Part shown: positions 57,684-58,494 of the stretch, piece after piece
Layout: each line of letters starts with the position of its first letter
How positions within the stretch are numbered: the stretch's first letter is position 1
DNA from: an uncultured Pelagibacteraceae bacterium
GTDB lineage: Bacteria; Pseudomonadota; Alphaproteobacteria; Pelagibacterales; Pelagibacteraceae
Reading direction: 5' to 3'
DNA length: 58,494 bases
Assembly (NCBI GenBank): GCA_905612415.1
Contig: CAJQRW010000038.1
Location: 1-58,494 of the forward strand
Notes under the pieces: generated by a model
The model's database searches: none
What the model was told of the DNA's origin: nothing
Seen by the model: only the letters and a program-made list of their open reading frames with translations
Translations under genes and position numbers: made by a program

Positions 57684-58494
57684 ATGAAAAAATGGAATTT
57701 AAATAGTTGGAGAAATTATCCAGTTAAACATATCCCGGAATACCCGGATAAGAAAGAATTAGATATGGTTCTTGGAAAAATAAAAAAATTTCCTCCGTTA
57801 GTTTTTGCTGGTGAAACAAGACATTTGAAACAGCAGTTAGCAGATGTAGTCGATGGTAAAGCATTTTTGCTTCAGGGTGGAGATTGCGCAGAAAGTTTTG
57901 CTGAATTCCATCCTGACAATATAAGAGATACATTTAAATTAATGTTACAGATGTCATTAGTTCTTACTTATTCTGCTTCATTACCAGTTGTTAAGCTTGG
58001 AAGAATTGCTGGCCAATTTTCTAAACCCAGAAGCTCATCTACAGAAAAAAAGGATGGAATAGAATTACCTAGTTACTTAGGTGATAATATTAATGGTATT
58101 GATTTTAATGAAAAATCTAGAACACCTGATCCTAAAAGATTATTTAAAGCTTATTCTCAATCAGCATCTACGCTTAATCTCATAAGGGCATTTTCACATG
58201 GTGGTTTTGCAGATTTAAAAATGGTTCATACATGGAACTTAGGATTTATAAAAAAAAGCCAACAAGATAAAAAATTTAAAGAACTTGAAGATAAAATTGC
58301 TGACGCTCTTGCTTTTATGGATGCGTGTGGAATTAATTCAGATTTTAATAGAAGATTAAAAACAGTTAATTTCTGGACCTCCCACGAAGCACTTTTACTA
58401 CCTTTCGAAGAGTCTATGACAAGAATAGATTCTACTACAGGTGAACATCATGATACGTCAGCTCATTTTGTCTGGATTGGAGACAGAACCAGAC
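57684..58494 (+). CDS. class II 3-deoxy-7-phosphoheptulonate (DAHP) synthase, partial (runs off right edge)
   Basis: Manual translation MKKWNLNSWRNYPVKHIPEYPDK...PPLVFAGETRHLKQQLADV...FLLQGGDCAESFAEF...KLGRIAGQFSKPRSS. Confidence 0.92.
   Translation, partial: MKKWNLNSWRNYPVKHIPEYPDKKELDMVLGKIKKFPPLVFAGETRHLKQQLADVVDGKAFLLQGGDCAESFAEFHPDNIRDTFKLMLQMSLVLTYSASLPVVKLGRIAGQFSKPRSSSTEKKDGIELPSYLGDNINGIDFNEKSRTPDPKRLFKAYSQSASTLNLIRAFSHGGFADLKMVHTWNLGFIKKSQQDKKFKELEDKIADALAFMDACGINSDFNRRLKTVNFWTSHEALLLPFEESMTRIDSTTGEHHDTSAHFVWIGDRTR

Overview
This is a very AT-rich, tightly packed bacterial window. Gene content and style suggest a streamlined marine alphaproteobacterium of the SAR11/Pelagibacterales type; that placement is inference, not a search result. 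Core metabolic genes alternate with accessory surface-glycan gene blocks at about 1-8.4 kb, 18.5-28.8 kb (around a tRNA-Met) and 37.7-40.2 kb. Core content includes an omega-amino acid:pyruvate aminotransferase/alanine dehydrogenase/SET/dimethylglycine-dehydrogenase-like operon, a Mo-hydroxylase accessory set (MobA-like, split XdhC, MoaB), apt/mtnP/mtnA/aldolase-SDR/SpeD-SpeE, an amino-acid ABC transporter without an ATPase, rpoZ, dusA, nrdAB, prpBC, a stand-alone GlmU C-terminal domain, glmS, pgl and a partial class II DAHP synthase. The strongest system-level candidate is the apt-mtnP-mtnA-hydrolase / aldolase-SDR fusion / SpeD-SpeE fusion block (28.8-35.4 kb). It reads as a complete polyamine-by-product methylthioadenosine salvage route ending in a DHAP-type aldolase shunt. 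Other observations are a duplicated rfbC-methyltransferase module whose 40-bp leader is better conserved than its proteins, an unlisted 50-aa membrane ORF after moaB, and an AlgX-like gene slotted between two XdhC genes. No CRISPR array, rRNA, transposase or integrase was recognised.
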